DNA from: Variovorax paradoxus
GTDB taxonomy: Bacteria > Pseudomonadota > Gammaproteobacteria > Burkholderiales > Burkholderiaceae_C
NCBI GenBank assembly: GCA_016806145.1
Contig: CP063166.1
Location: forward strand, 1,116,001-1,180,000
Reading direction: 5' to 3'
Length of the DNA stretch: 64,000 nt
The position numbers were made by a program, and so were the translations under genes. Below are positions 43,104-50,390 of this stretch, one piece after another (the stretch's first letter is position 1; the number at the start of each line of letters is the position of its first letter). The notes beneath the pieces were generated by a model. It searched no databases. It had not been told where the DNA came from and worked only from the letters and a program-made list of their open reading frames with translations.

Positions 43104-44947
43104 ATGTCAAAACTTAAATCGATAAAAATAAAAAGATTTAAACACCTCGACGAGTTTGACCTAGAGGTTGAGGATACAACTTTATTGATTGGTGCCAATA
43201 ATGCGGGAAAAAGCTCAGCGCTCCAAGCCCTACATTTTGCAGTTGCAGTCGCTCAGACGGCAAAGTTAATTGGCGATGGTGTTAAATGGGGCGGCGATAA
43301 GTTCGAACTTTCTTTTAATCCGGCGCAACTGCTTTACTCTCCCGTTGCAGATGTGCTCTCGCTTGCGTATGGCGGAAATTTAATTGAATCTGCTGCGCAG
43401 CAAATTGAAATCTCCATCACTCTTGATGATGGGGCAAATTGCTTTTTGACAATCAAAAGAGGTCGAAACAGAAATATTCAAGTCGCACTGCGAGGGCGCA
43501 CGGTGGGAGAGCGACTGATGGATTTACGACAACCCTTCACCATTTATGCGCCAGGCTTAGCTGGTATTGCCAAAGAAGAACGATACATGTCGCCAGGGGT
43601 GGTTCGAAGAGTTGTGGCTCGCGGAGATGCGAATTTGGTTTTGAGGAATGTTCTTTTGATGCTTCAGGCAGAAGATCGGCGCGAGAAAAATGCCCTCACC
43701 GCGCGATTGAAAGCGGAGCATCAAAAGGCTCTCGAAGCCTATATTAAAAAACAAGGTCCTGCGCCAAAGCCGTGGTTTTTTGAGGTTCACTCTCACAGAG
43801 GGCCTTGGACGCAATTTCTCAGTGATATGCGAAAATTGTTTCCGGGTTTGAATGTGGAAATAAAATTCGATTCAGATCGAGACGAGACAATTAACGTATA
43901 TTTTCAACAGCCTGGTGGTCTGATACTTCCAATTGATGCGGCGGGAACATCGATTTTACAGTCCAGCCAAATATTGGCTTACATCGCGCTATTCAAACCT
44001 CAGGTTTTGATATTGGATGAGCCGGACTCCCATTTGCATCCCAACAATCAACGTGCTCTTTGCAATTTGATTACGCAGCTGGCTGCAACGAGAGGCTTTA
44101 GAGCACTTATCAGCACTCACTCTAGGCATGTACTTGACAGCTTGCGCGATCGAGCAAAAGTAATTTGGATGAGTTCGGGGAAAAAGATTGAATATGATGC
44201 TGTTACCACTGCGGCAATGCTTTTGGAGTTGGGTGCATTAGATGCGATGGATTATTTTGCAAACGGTCATTTGAAATGTCTTTTTGCAACTGAAGATAGT
44301 AAGCCTGAATCTCTTCAGGCTCTGCAGGCACTTTTGTCGGCAAATGGATTTCCTCTAAAAGAAGTTGAAATTAGACCTTATTCGGGGTGCTCGAAGTTGG
44401 ATGCGGCAAAGGTGTTGCGGAATTTCTTGCGCGATAAAGCTCCAAATGTTCGTTTTGTGCTGCATCGCGATGGGGATTACATGGATGAAGTCGCAGTGCA
44501 GAAAATTGAGAAAAGCCTAATCGATATTGATGCGTACCCCTTTGTTACTCGTTGCAGTGATGTGGAAGGATATTTTCTCAACGCCGCACATATTTCCGAG
44601 CTTAATCCTGATATTTCTTCGGAGAGGGCGTTGGAGCTGATAGAGCTGGCTACAGGTGCCGCCAAAGATAGATCAATAGAGGCTTTGATAAATATTAGAA
44701 CCGAGGCGGCAATCAAGAAGAGAAATGGAGGGCCACCGCACAATGCTGGAGAATTGGCCGCCACAGCTTATAAGGATTATGAGGAAAATCCTGAGAAATG
44801 GCGGAGAGGTAAGCGAGTTTTGAGTGAGTTAAGGGGGTTGTTGAATAAAGAGCTGAAGTCGCATCCAAAAATCTTAGTGGCCACCAAGCATCTTGCCGTA
44901 CCTGAATTGCAAAAAATCAAGGCCGCAATCTGGCCTTTAAAAAATTA
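42827..44947. mobile_element. AT-rich single-gene island bounded by a 10-bp direct repeat
   Basis: AAGATAGTTG occurs at 42817-42826 and again at 44948-44957, exactly at the two composition boundaries. Two sampled 60-base lines in between had 40-42% GC, whereas flanking genes are far richer. The right copy begins at the last base of the ATPase gene's stop codon. No terminal inverted repeats, integrase or transposase are seen. It looks like a past insertion with target duplication, or an att-like repeat pair. The mechanism is unknown and chance is not fully excluded. Confidence 0.6.
42908..42929 (+). terminator. Terminator-like hairpin inside the island
   Basis: CGCTCGA (42908-42914), AAAA loop and TCGAGCG (42919-42925) form a perfect 7-bp stem followed by TTTT. 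It lies 175 bases upstream of the ATPase gene and might end transcripts reading in from the left. Confidence 0.5.
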
Positions 44948-44948
44948 A
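43104..44948 (+). CDS. OLD-like AAA ATPase with TOPRIM-like C-terminal region
   Basis: This 614-residue protein has an ABC/SMC-type ATPase: Walker A GANNAGKSS (30-38), signature-like GTSILQSSQ (281-289), Walker B VLILDEP (301-307) and a switch histidine in ISTHS (336-340). The C-terminal region has E397 (LFATEDS), a DxD in HRDGDYMD (D456, D458) and VEGYF (487-491), matching the metal-binding Glu and DxD of TOPRIM nucleases. OLD-family proteins are ATP-regulated nucleases, many anti-phage. No partner gene such as a UvrD-like helicase is present. Codon use is AT-rich, unlike every neighbour. There is no good ribosome-binding site before ATG 43104. The nuclease assignment is inference. Confidence 0.78.
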   Translation: MSKLKSIKIKRFKHLDEFDLEVEDTTLLIGANNAGKSSALQALHFAVAVAQTAKLIGDGVKWGGDKFELSFNPAQLLYSPVADVLSLAYGGNLIESAAQQIEISITLDDGANCFLTIKRGRNRNIQVALRGRTVGERLMDLRQPFTIYAPGLAGIAKEERYMSPGVVRRVVARGDANLVLRNVLLMLQAEDRREKNALTARLKAEHQKALEAYIKKQGPAPKPWFFEVHSHRGPWTQFLSDMRKLFPGLNVEIKFDSDRDETINVYFQQPGGLILPIDAAGTSILQSSQILAYIALFKPQVLILDEPDSHLHPNNQRALCNLITQLAATRGFRALISTHSRHVLDSLRDRAKVIWMSSGKKIEYDAVTTAAMLLELGALDAMDYFANGHLKCLFATEDSKPESLQALQALLSANGFPLKEVEIRPYSGCSKLDAAKVLRNFLRDKAPNVRFVLHRDGDYMDEVAVQKIEKSLIDIDAYPFVTRCSDVEGYFLNAAHISELNPDISSERALELIELATGAAKDRSIEALINIRTEAAIKKRNGGPPHNAGELAATAYKDYEENPEKWRRGKRVLSELRGLLNKELKSHPKILVATKHLAVPELQKIKAAIWPLKN

Positions 44949-44984
44949 AGATAGTTGGCCGAGTTCGGAGAAGGCGTTCGCAGC

Positions 44985-45238
44985 TATACTTCATCGCCGT
45001 GAAAAAATCGCGGCCGGGTTTGGAAGCCCGCTGAAGTTCTGCGACGAAAGCCGCAGTCACCGCACATGGTCTGCGGCTTTTTCGTTCGTCCGTTTTAGGC
45101 GGCTCGAACGGGAGGGCGCGAGCCCTGCCGGTTCTCGTCAGAGCTTCCCGGTCTTCCAACCCGTTCGAGCTGCCGCCCTCGTTTGGAAGCGGGTGCGTCG
45201 GTTGTTGCAAATCGAAGTTCTGATCTGGGAGGCCACAC
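44985..45238 (+). ncRNA. Structured leader or small RNA ahead of a small protein gene
   Basis: TATACT (44985-44990) is a good -10. Downstream, CGGG/CCCG (45015-45018 with 45027-45030) encloses the loop TTTGGAAG. AAAGCCGCAG/CTGCGGCTTT (45047-45056 with 45071-45080) is a perfect 10-bp terminator-like hairpin followed by T residues. GCTCGAACGGG (45102-45112) pairs with CCCGTTCGAGC (45160-45170) around an AGGGC-GCGA-GCCCT hairpin (45113-45126). GTTTGGAAGC recurs at 45181-45190. It could be a short RNA ending near 45083, or an attenuated leader of the 45239 gene. I cannot name the family. Confidence 0.5.
45047..45083 (+). terminator. Terminator or attenuator hairpin within the leader
   Basis: A 10-bp perfect stem (AAAGCCGCAG with CTGCGGCTTT) and a 14-nt loop are followed by TTTTTC. 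It sits about 155 bases before the small gene, so it may attenuate that gene or end a small RNA starting near 44997. Confidence 0.6.
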
Positions 45239-45568
45239 ATGGCTGAAACCGCATCCGAGTCGGCGTCGTCGCGCGCCCGTTTCCCCGTCCCGCACCTGAG
45301 CGATCTCGCACTCCAAACCTGCGACGACGCCGACCACCTCAACGAAGTCCTCCGCGCCTACACCGCGCTAGAAAAGCTGGTCGAGCCCGCCCGCCTCCAC
45401 GACTGCGAAACCCTAGCCCCCACCCGCACCGAGCTCAGCGCCTTGCTGCGCCTGCTCAACCAGGCCCTGATGTTCCGCATCGAAACGATCCACGCCGCGG
45501 CCCTCACGCTGCGCGAGGCGATCGAAGACGCGAGCCAGCCCCCAACCCCGGCCATCGCCGCGCCATGA
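45239..45568 (+). CDS. Small helical protein of unknown function
   Basis: This 109-residue soluble protein is predicted mostly helical: LSDLALQTCDDADHLNEVLR and TELSALLRLLNQALMFRIET form amphipathic helices, with a Pro-rich end. No signal or membrane segment. I do not recognise a named family with certainty; short proteins of similar size with structured leaders occur repeatedly in proteobacterial genomes (from memory, unverified). CTGGGAGG lies nine bases upstream of ATG 45239. A strong terminator follows. GC content is high, so it is not part of the AT-rich island. Confidence 0.7.
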   Translation: MAETASESASSRARFPVPHLSDLALQTCDDADHLNEVLRAYTALEKLVEPARLHDCETLAPTRTELSALLRLLNQALMFRIETIHAAALTLREAIEDASQPPTPAIAAP

Positions 45569-45572
45569 AATG

Positions 45573-45602
45573 AAAAAAGCCGCCGGCAGAACCGGCGGCT
45601 TT
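45573..45602. terminator. Bidirectional rho-independent terminator
   Basis: AAAGCCGCCGG (45576-45586) and CCGGCGGCTTT (45592-45602) form a perfect 11-bp stem with a 5-nt loop, A-rich on the left. It serves the small protein gene on the plus strand and the convergent alpha/beta hydrolase on the minus strand. Confidence 0.88.
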
Positions 45603-45631
45603 CACGCATCAAGCAGTCGCCAGGCGCCGAC

Positions 45632-46507
45632 TCAAGCCGCCATCGGCTCCGGCAACACCGACGTCAACGCGAAGTCGATCAGCCGCAGCCAGGTTTCCTC
45701 CAGCCCCATGATGTTGTGGTGGTCGGAGTTCGCCACGGTCTTCACGCTCACGGGCGTGGGCCAGGCGTCGATGAGCTTCTGCGAGCGCTCGTGCAGCACG
45801 ACGTCGTCGCGCTCGGCCAGCAGCACCTGGGTCTTGGCGGCGACCTCCTTGCTGTGCTCGATCGAGTTGAAGCGATGGCGCAGCAGCAGCGACAGCGGCA
45901 CGAGCGGAAAGCGCTTCTTCGCGACTTCGAGCATGGAGTCGTAGGGCGTCACGAGCTGCAGGCTCTCGAAGGGCTGGCGCGCCGACAGCTGGATGGCGAC
46001 GCCGGTGCCGAGGCTGCGGCCGACGACGTGCAGGCGCGCCTGCGGGAAGGCACGGCGCAGGTGGCGCGCGAACTGCTCGGCGTCGGCCACGGAGGCGACC
46101 TCCGACGGGCTGCCCTGCGAATCGGCCACGCCGCGGTAGTTGATGGCGGCCATGCCGAAGCCCTCGGGCAGCCAGTGCAGGGCCTGGGCGGTCACGCGCA
46201 CGTCCTCGCCGCGGCCGGCCAGGTAGATGATGAGATCCTGCACGGCGGCCTCGCCCTGCGGGTGGTAGACGTAGCCGCGCACCATGCCGCCGGGCACGGG
46301 GTGCGAGTAGGTGGAGAAGTCTTCCGACAGATGCACCACGGGCCGCTTGCGGGCATTGAAGAGGATGTGGCCCTGGCGCGTTGCCAGCAGGGTCCAATAG
46401 GCGGCGAGGCTGCCGATGACGGCGGCCGAGGTCGACAGGGCGAAGCGGGCGATTCTTGCGTTGGTGTTGTGTGAGGGCAAAGGGGCTCCCGAGAAAAAGG
46501 CCGGCAT
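45632..46507 (-). CDS. Alpha/beta hydrolase, membrane-anchored
   Basis: This 291-residue protein has an N-terminal hydrophobic anchor (about 25-43) and an alpha/beta hydrolase fold. GRSLGTG at 163-169 is the nucleophile elbow (S165), INYRGVADSQGSP is the oxyanion/acid region, and ERDDVVLHE with SDHHNIMG carry likely Asp and His. It resembles ABHD-type hydrolases. Substrate unknown. ATG 46507. It diverges from the HCCA-isomerase-like gene across a 188-bp gap with no clear operator. Confidence 0.82.
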   Translation of the reverse strand: MPAFFSGAPLPSHNTNARIARFALSTSAAVIGSLAAYWTLLATRQGHILFNARKRPVVHLSEDFSTYSHPVPGGMVRGYVYHPQGEAAVQDLIIYLAGRGEDVRVTAQALHWLPEGFGMAAINYRGVADSQGSPSEVASVADAEQFARHLRRAFPQARLHVVGRSLGTGVAIQLSARQPFESLQLVTPYDSMLEVAKKRFPLVPLSLLLRHRFNSIEHSKEVAAKTQVLLAERDDVVLHERSQKLIDAWPTPVSVKTVANSDHHNIMGLEETWLRLIDFALTSVLPEPMAA

Positions 46508-46681
46508 GTGTGATGCGGGCCGGAAGGCGATAGTTTCGCCGCGTTGGGAAGACAGCGCGTAGTGGTGTGTATGACGGTGTTCGCCGATGTACGGCGAGGT
46601 TGGCTGCGCGATGTGGAATGCAGCGCGGCGTGACGCCGGTTTTTGTCGGCTTGCGCTGACGCCGCTCGCCAGGGCGCTGCA

Positions 46682-46687
46682 GATAAT
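46682..46687 (+). promoter_or_regulatory. -10 hexamer close to an ATG
   Basis: GATAAT ends eight bases before ATG 46696, placing the start site within about two bases of the initiation codon. No Shine-Dalgarno sequence precedes the ATG, so the mRNA may be leaderless. Confidence 0.45.
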
Positions 46688-46695
46688 CCGGCCCC

Positions 46696-47340
46696 ATGAC
46701 GACCCTTGCCCTCGACTGCTTCTACAGCCTTTCCTCGCCCTGGGCCTACCTCGGTGGCCCGCAGTTGCAGGACATCGTGCGCCGCCACCACGTGCGGCTG
46801 GCGCTCAAGCCCTACGACTTCCAGGCGGTGGTGCCGCAGACCGGCGGCATTCCGCTGAGGACGCGGCCCGAGCCGCGCCGCACGTACCACGCGCTCGAGC
46901 TGGCGCGCTGGCGCGACTACCTCGGCATGCCGCTGAACCTGGAGCCGGCGCACTACCCGAAGGGCGCGCCGAGCGACCCCAACTGGAACAAGTACGCGGG
47001 CTGGATGGTGATCGCGGCGCAGCTGCAGGGGCTCGATGCGCTGCAGCTCTCGCATGCGCTGCTGCGCGCGCTGTGGGCCGAGGAGCGCGACACGTCGGCG
47101 GCGGCGGTGCGCATCGCGGTGGCCGACGAGAACGGCTACGACGGCGCGACCCTGCAGGCGATGGAGCAGTCGGCCGAGGTGCTGGCCGTGTACCGCGCCA
47201 ACAGCGCGGAGGCAGTGGAGCTCGGGGTGTTCGGGGCGCCGACCTTCATCCTCGGCGACGAGCGCTTCTGGGGGCAGGACCGGCTGGGCTTTCTCGACCG
47301 GGCGCTCGACAAGCTGCGCGGTGGGGTGATCGGGCCGTGA
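46696..47340 (+). CDS. DsbA-fold 2-hydroxychromene-2-carboxylate isomerase-like protein
   Basis: This 214-residue GST-kappa/HCCA isomerase-type protein begins LDCFYSLSSPWAYLGGPQLQ, where the Ser replaces DsbA's CxxC. VFGAPTFILGDERFWGQDRL is the conserved cis-Pro and C-terminal region. The family isomerises an intermediate of naphthalene degradation or works with glutathione. No aromatic-degradation operon is adjacent, so the substrate is open. Start ATG 46696 lacks a ribosome-binding site. Confidence 0.86.
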   Translation: MTTLALDCFYSLSSPWAYLGGPQLQDIVRRHHVRLALKPYDFQAVVPQTGGIPLRTRPEPRRTYHALELARWRDYLGMPLNLEPAHYPKGAPSDPNWNKYAGWMVIAAQLQGLDALQLSHALLRALWAEERDTSAAAVRIAVADENGYDGATLQAMEQSAEVLAVYRANSAEAVELGVFGAPTFILGDERFWGQDRLGFLDRALDKLRGGVIGP

Positions 47341-47348
47341 GGCGGGGT

Positions 47349-47496
47349 TTCGACAAGCTCAGCCTGAGCGGTTGAGGTTGTTGGGCGGGGCTTCGACAGG
47401 CTCAGCCTGAACGGTTTTTCTCAGCCCGAACGGCTTTCTCAATCCAAGCGGTTTTCGTTCGAACACCCCCCACCCGTTCAGGCTGAGCTTGTCGAA
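47349..47496. repeat. Cluster of palindromic intergenic repeat units
   Basis: Several partial copies of the same element are packed between convergent genes. TTCGACAAGCTCAGCCTGAG lies at 47349, TTCGACAGGCTCAGCCTGAA at 47392, a shorter TCAGCCCGAACGG near 47421, and the inverted form CCGTTCAGGCTGAGCTTGTC at 47474. Opposed copies could pair into long hairpins and act as a terminator for both genes. Confidence 0.8.
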
Positions 47497-47519
47497 GCCC
47501 TGCCCGATCTCAACGCCCC

Positions 47520-48437
47520 TCACTGCACCCACATCGAGCGCGGCAGCAGCGCCGGCACCAGCGCCCGGTTGAGACGCTCGCGCCACCAGCGCAGCGCCTG
47601 GCCCTTGGCGCCGGTCTTCCACGCGAGCCAGAAGGCCTCGGGCGGGCGCGGCTCCTCGGTGGGCAGTTCGACCAGGGTGCCGCGCGCGAGCTCGAGCGCG
47701 ATGCAGGCGCGCGGCAGGTAGCCGTGGCCCAGGCCCTCGAGCTGGCAGGCGATCTTGGCGACCATCGAGGGCACGGTGATGCGCGGCTGCCCGGCCAGCA
47801 GGCCGACGGTGCGGTCCGACAGGGTGCGCGCGCTGTCGCCCACCACGATGGCGTTGTGCTCGAGCAGGTCGCCGCGCTGCAGCGGGCGGCCGATGCGCGT
47901 GAGCGGATGGGTGGGCGCGACGCAGAAGGCGAACTCGAGGCTGCCGACCTGCGTGGCCTGGTAGCCGCCGCCGGCCGGGCCCTCGCCGGCGGCGATGACG
48001 ATGTCGGCGCGGCCCTCGCGCAGCGCCTCCCAGGTACCGGTGAGGGCCTCGCAGCCGATGCGCAGCCGGGTGCCGCAGCGCAGGTCCTCGAAGGCGCGCA
48101 CGTCGCCGATCAGCGCCTGGGTGGGAATCAGCGAGTCGTGCACCAGCCGCAGCTCGGACTCGAAGCCGGTGGCGATCTGGCGCATGCGCGATTCGAGGTC
48201 GCTCGCGGCGCTCAGCAGCCAGCGGCCTTCCTTGAGCATCTCCTCGCCCGCGGCGGTGAGGGTGACGCGCGGGCCGTTGCGCTCGAACAGCAGCATGCCG
48301 AGCTGCTCCTCGAGCTTGCCCACGGCGTACGAGATGGTCGAGGGCACCTTGTTCAGGCGCGTGGCGGCGGCCGCGAAGGAGCCGTGGCGCGCAATGGCGT
48401 CGACGACCTCGATGGCTTCCAGGCTGAGCTTGAGCAC
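47520..48437 (-). CDS. LysR-family regulator, YhaJ-like
   Basis: This 305-residue protein has a winged helix at about 5-65 (HGSFAAAATRLNKVPSTISY) and an effector domain from about 90. Its placement divergent from a pirin gene reproduces E. coli yhaJ-yhaK. YhaJ there is linked to aromatic and quinone-type compounds. An extended palindrome in the gap is the likely binding site. ATG 48437. The effector is inferred only by analogy. Confidence 0.88.
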   Translation of the reverse strand: MLKLSLEAIEVVDAIARHGSFAAAATRLNKVPSTISYAVGKLEEQLGMLLFERNGPRVTLTAAGEEMLKEGRWLLSAASDLESRMRQIATGFESELRLVHDSLIPTQALIGDVRAFEDLRCGTRLRIGCEALTGTWEALREGRADIVIAAGEGPAGGGYQATQVGSLEFAFCVAPTHPLTRIGRPLQRGDLLEHNAIVVGDSARTLSDRTVGLLAGQPRITVPSMVAKIACQLEGLGHGYLPRACIALELARGTLVELPTEEPRPPEAFWLAWKTGAKGQALRWWRERLNRALVPALLPRSMWVQ

Positions 48438-48472
48438 GGGCGTGTTCCTGTGGATGAGTACGAAGGTTGAAC

Positions 48473-48504
48473 GATCGAAATAGATGATCGAAAACTTCGA
48501 TCAT
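48473..48504. promoter_or_regulatory. LysR operator between lysR and the pirin operon
   Basis: ATGATCGAA (48484-48492) and TTCGATCAT (48496-48504) form a perfect inverted repeat with a 3-bp spacer and contain a T-N11-A match. A further GATCGAA half-site lies at 48473-48479. ATCGATCAAAA recurs near 48598. The array fits LysR recognition plus activation sites. Confidence 0.72.
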
Positions 48505-48630
48505 AGAGGCTGAAAAGTTTCGCCGATGACCGGGTTTCGGCCCGCGATGATTGATCCATGCCTAGGGGATGAGCCCCGAAAGCGATTGTGAATCACATCG
48601 ATCAAAACTGTCATCGAAAGGTCATCAACC

Positions 48631-49350
48631 ATGTTGGAACTTCGCGCCGCCACCGACCGTGGAACCGCCGATTTCGGCTGGCTCCAGTCGCGCCACACCT
48701 TCTCCTTCGGCCACTACCACGACGCACGGCAGCAGGGCTTCTCCGACCTGCTGGTGATCAACGACGACCGCGTGACGCCGGGCCGCGGCTTCGGCACCCA
48801 TCCGCACCGCGACATGGAGATCTTTTCGTACGTGCTCGAAGGCGCGCTCGAACACAAGGACTCGATGGGCACGGGTTCGGTGATCCATCCGGGCGACGTG
48901 CAGATGATGAGCGCCGGCACCGGCGTGCGGCACAGCGAGTTCAACGCCTCGGCCGTGGACCCGGTGCATTTCCTGCAGATCTGGATCGTGCCCGGTGCGC
49001 GCGGCGTGGCGCCGCGCTACCAGCAGGTGCACTTCGACGCCGAGCAAAAGCGCGGCCGGCTGCGGCTGATCATTTCGCCCGACGGCGACCAGGGCTCGCT
49101 CGCGGTGCACCAGGACGCCCGCGTCTACGCCGGCCTGTTCGACGGCGCCGAGACCGCCTCGCTGCAACTGGCCGCCGACCGCTATGCCTATGTGCACGTG
49201 GCCCGCGGCAGCGTGGAAGTCAACGGCCAGCGCATGGCCGAGGGCGACGGCGCCCGCATCCGCCTCGCGCAGCAGCTCGACTTTGCCAACGGCGACGACG
49301 CCGAGGTGCTGATGTTCGACCTGCGGCCGAACGAGCTGCCGGCGCTCTGA
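48631..49350 (+). CDS. Pirin family protein (YhaK-like)
   Basis: This 239-residue bicupin has the N-terminal metal site H57 and H59 in THPHRDMEI, and H101 and E103 in VRHSEF. The C-terminal cupin is degenerate. Bacterial pirins include quercetinase-like and redox-sensing proteins; E. coli YhaK is redox-sensitive. It is first in the cluster and next to the YhaJ-like LysR. Start ATG 48631 follows an AAAGGTC sequence. Confidence 0.9.
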   Translation: MLELRAATDRGTADFGWLQSRHTFSFGHYHDARQQGFSDLLVINDDRVTPGRGFGTHPHRDMEIFSYVLEGALEHKDSMGTGSVIHPGDVQMMSAGTGVRHSEFNASAVDPVHFLQIWIVPGARGVAPRYQQVHFDAEQKRGRLRLIISPDGDQGSLAVHQDARVYAGLFDGAETASLQLAADRYAYVHVARGSVEVNGQRMAEGDGARIRLAQQLDFANGDDAEVLMFDLRPNELPAL

Positions 49351-49404
49351 TTTCCTTTCTCCCCCTCTGTCTTTTTTCAACCTCGTTTTTTCAGGAGTCT
49401 TCCC

Positions 49405-50058
49405 ATGTCCATCAAAGCCACCCCCACCGCCGGCGCCACCCTGCTGACCCCCACCGACCACACGCTGGTGATGATCGACTTCCAGTCGCAGATGGCCTTC
49501 GCCACGCATTCGATCGACGCGGTGAACCTGCGCAACAACGCCGCGCTGGTGGCGCAGGCAGGGGCAGGATTCGGCGTGTCGACCATCCTCACGACCGTGG
49601 CCGAGAAGAGCTTCTCGGGCCCGATGTTCGACGAGATCACGGCGGCCTTCCCCGGGCAGAGGATGCTGGACCGCACCTCGATGAACACCTGGGAGGACGC
49701 GGCCGTGATCGAGCGCGTGAACGAGATCGGCAAGCCGCGCATCGTGCTCGCGGGCCTGTGGACCAGCGTGTGCATCGTGGGCCCGGCGCTGTCGGCGCTG
49801 GACCAGGGCTTCGAGGTGTACGTGATCGCCGACGCCTGCGGCGACGTGTCGGCCGAGGCGCACGAGCGCGCGATGCAGCGCATGGTGCAGGCCGGCGCGC
49901 GGCCGATGACCTCGCTGCAGTACCTGCTCGAGCTGCAGCGCGACTGGGCGCGCGGCGACACCTACGAGCTCTCGACCGGCATCGCGAAGAAGGTGGGCGG
50001 CGCCTACGGCATCGGCATCAACTACGCCAAGAGCATGTTCGGCGCGCACGAAGGCTGA
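49405..50058 (+). CDS. Isochorismatase-family hydrolase (YcaC-like)
   Basis: This 217-residue cysteine hydrolase has the triad D25 in VMIDFQ, K68 in VAEKSF and C123 in TSVCIVGPA. The C-terminal part resembles YcaC, an octameric hydrolase of unknown substrate. Start ATG 49405 follows CAGGAGTC. It is 54 bases after the pirin gene and part of the same operon. Confidence 0.9.
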   Translation: MSIKATPTAGATLLTPTDHTLVMIDFQSQMAFATHSIDAVNLRNNAALVAQAGAGFGVSTILTTVAEKSFSGPMFDEITAAFPGQRMLDRTSMNTWEDAAVIERVNEIGKPRIVLAGLWTSVCIVGPALSALDQGFEVYVIADACGDVSAEAHERAMQRMVQAGARPMTSLQYLLELQRDWARGDTYELSTGIAKKVGGAYGIGINYAKSMFGAHEG

Positions 50059-50099
50059 GCCCCGGCAACGAACGCAACAACGAACAGAGAGCGCCGGCC

Positions 50100-50390
50100 A
50101 TGAAGCCCTATGTCGTCTCCCTTGCGCTGGGCCTGCTGGTCGGCGTGATCTACGCGCTGTTCCAGGTGCGCTCGCCGGCACCGCCGGTGATCGCGCTGGT
50201 CGGCCTGCTCGGCATCCTGCTCGGTGAGCAGCTCCCGCCGCTGGTGCGGCAGGTGTTCGAGCGGCCCGCGGCTACCTCGTGGCTGCATCACCAAGTCAAG
50301 CCGCACGTGTTCGGCGAACTGCCGAAGTGCGTGCAGCCCGAAGCGGCGAAGACCGCCGCCACCCGACCCACCGACAGGAACGACGCATGA
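50100..50390 (+). CDS. XapX-domain small membrane protein (DUF1427)
   Basis: This 96-residue protein starts MKPYVVSLALGLLVGVIYAL, a hydrophobic helix followed by a second (about 30-47), the XapX pattern. A soluble tail of about 45 residues follows. XapX proteins are associated with isochorismatase and amidohydrolase genes but have no known activity. Its stop overlaps the next start (ATGA). Confidence 0.83.
   Translation: MKPYVVSLALGLLVGVIYALFQVRSPAPPVIALVGLLGILLGEQLPPLVRQVFERPAATSWLHHQVKPHVFGELPKCVQPEAAKTAATRPTDRNDA

Noticed and set aside
42748..45620. A prophage or integrated plasmid remnant
   Set aside because: There is no integrase, capsid, portal, replication or tRNA-end sequence. Only one ATPase gene and a short repeat pair are seen, so a phage label is not justified.
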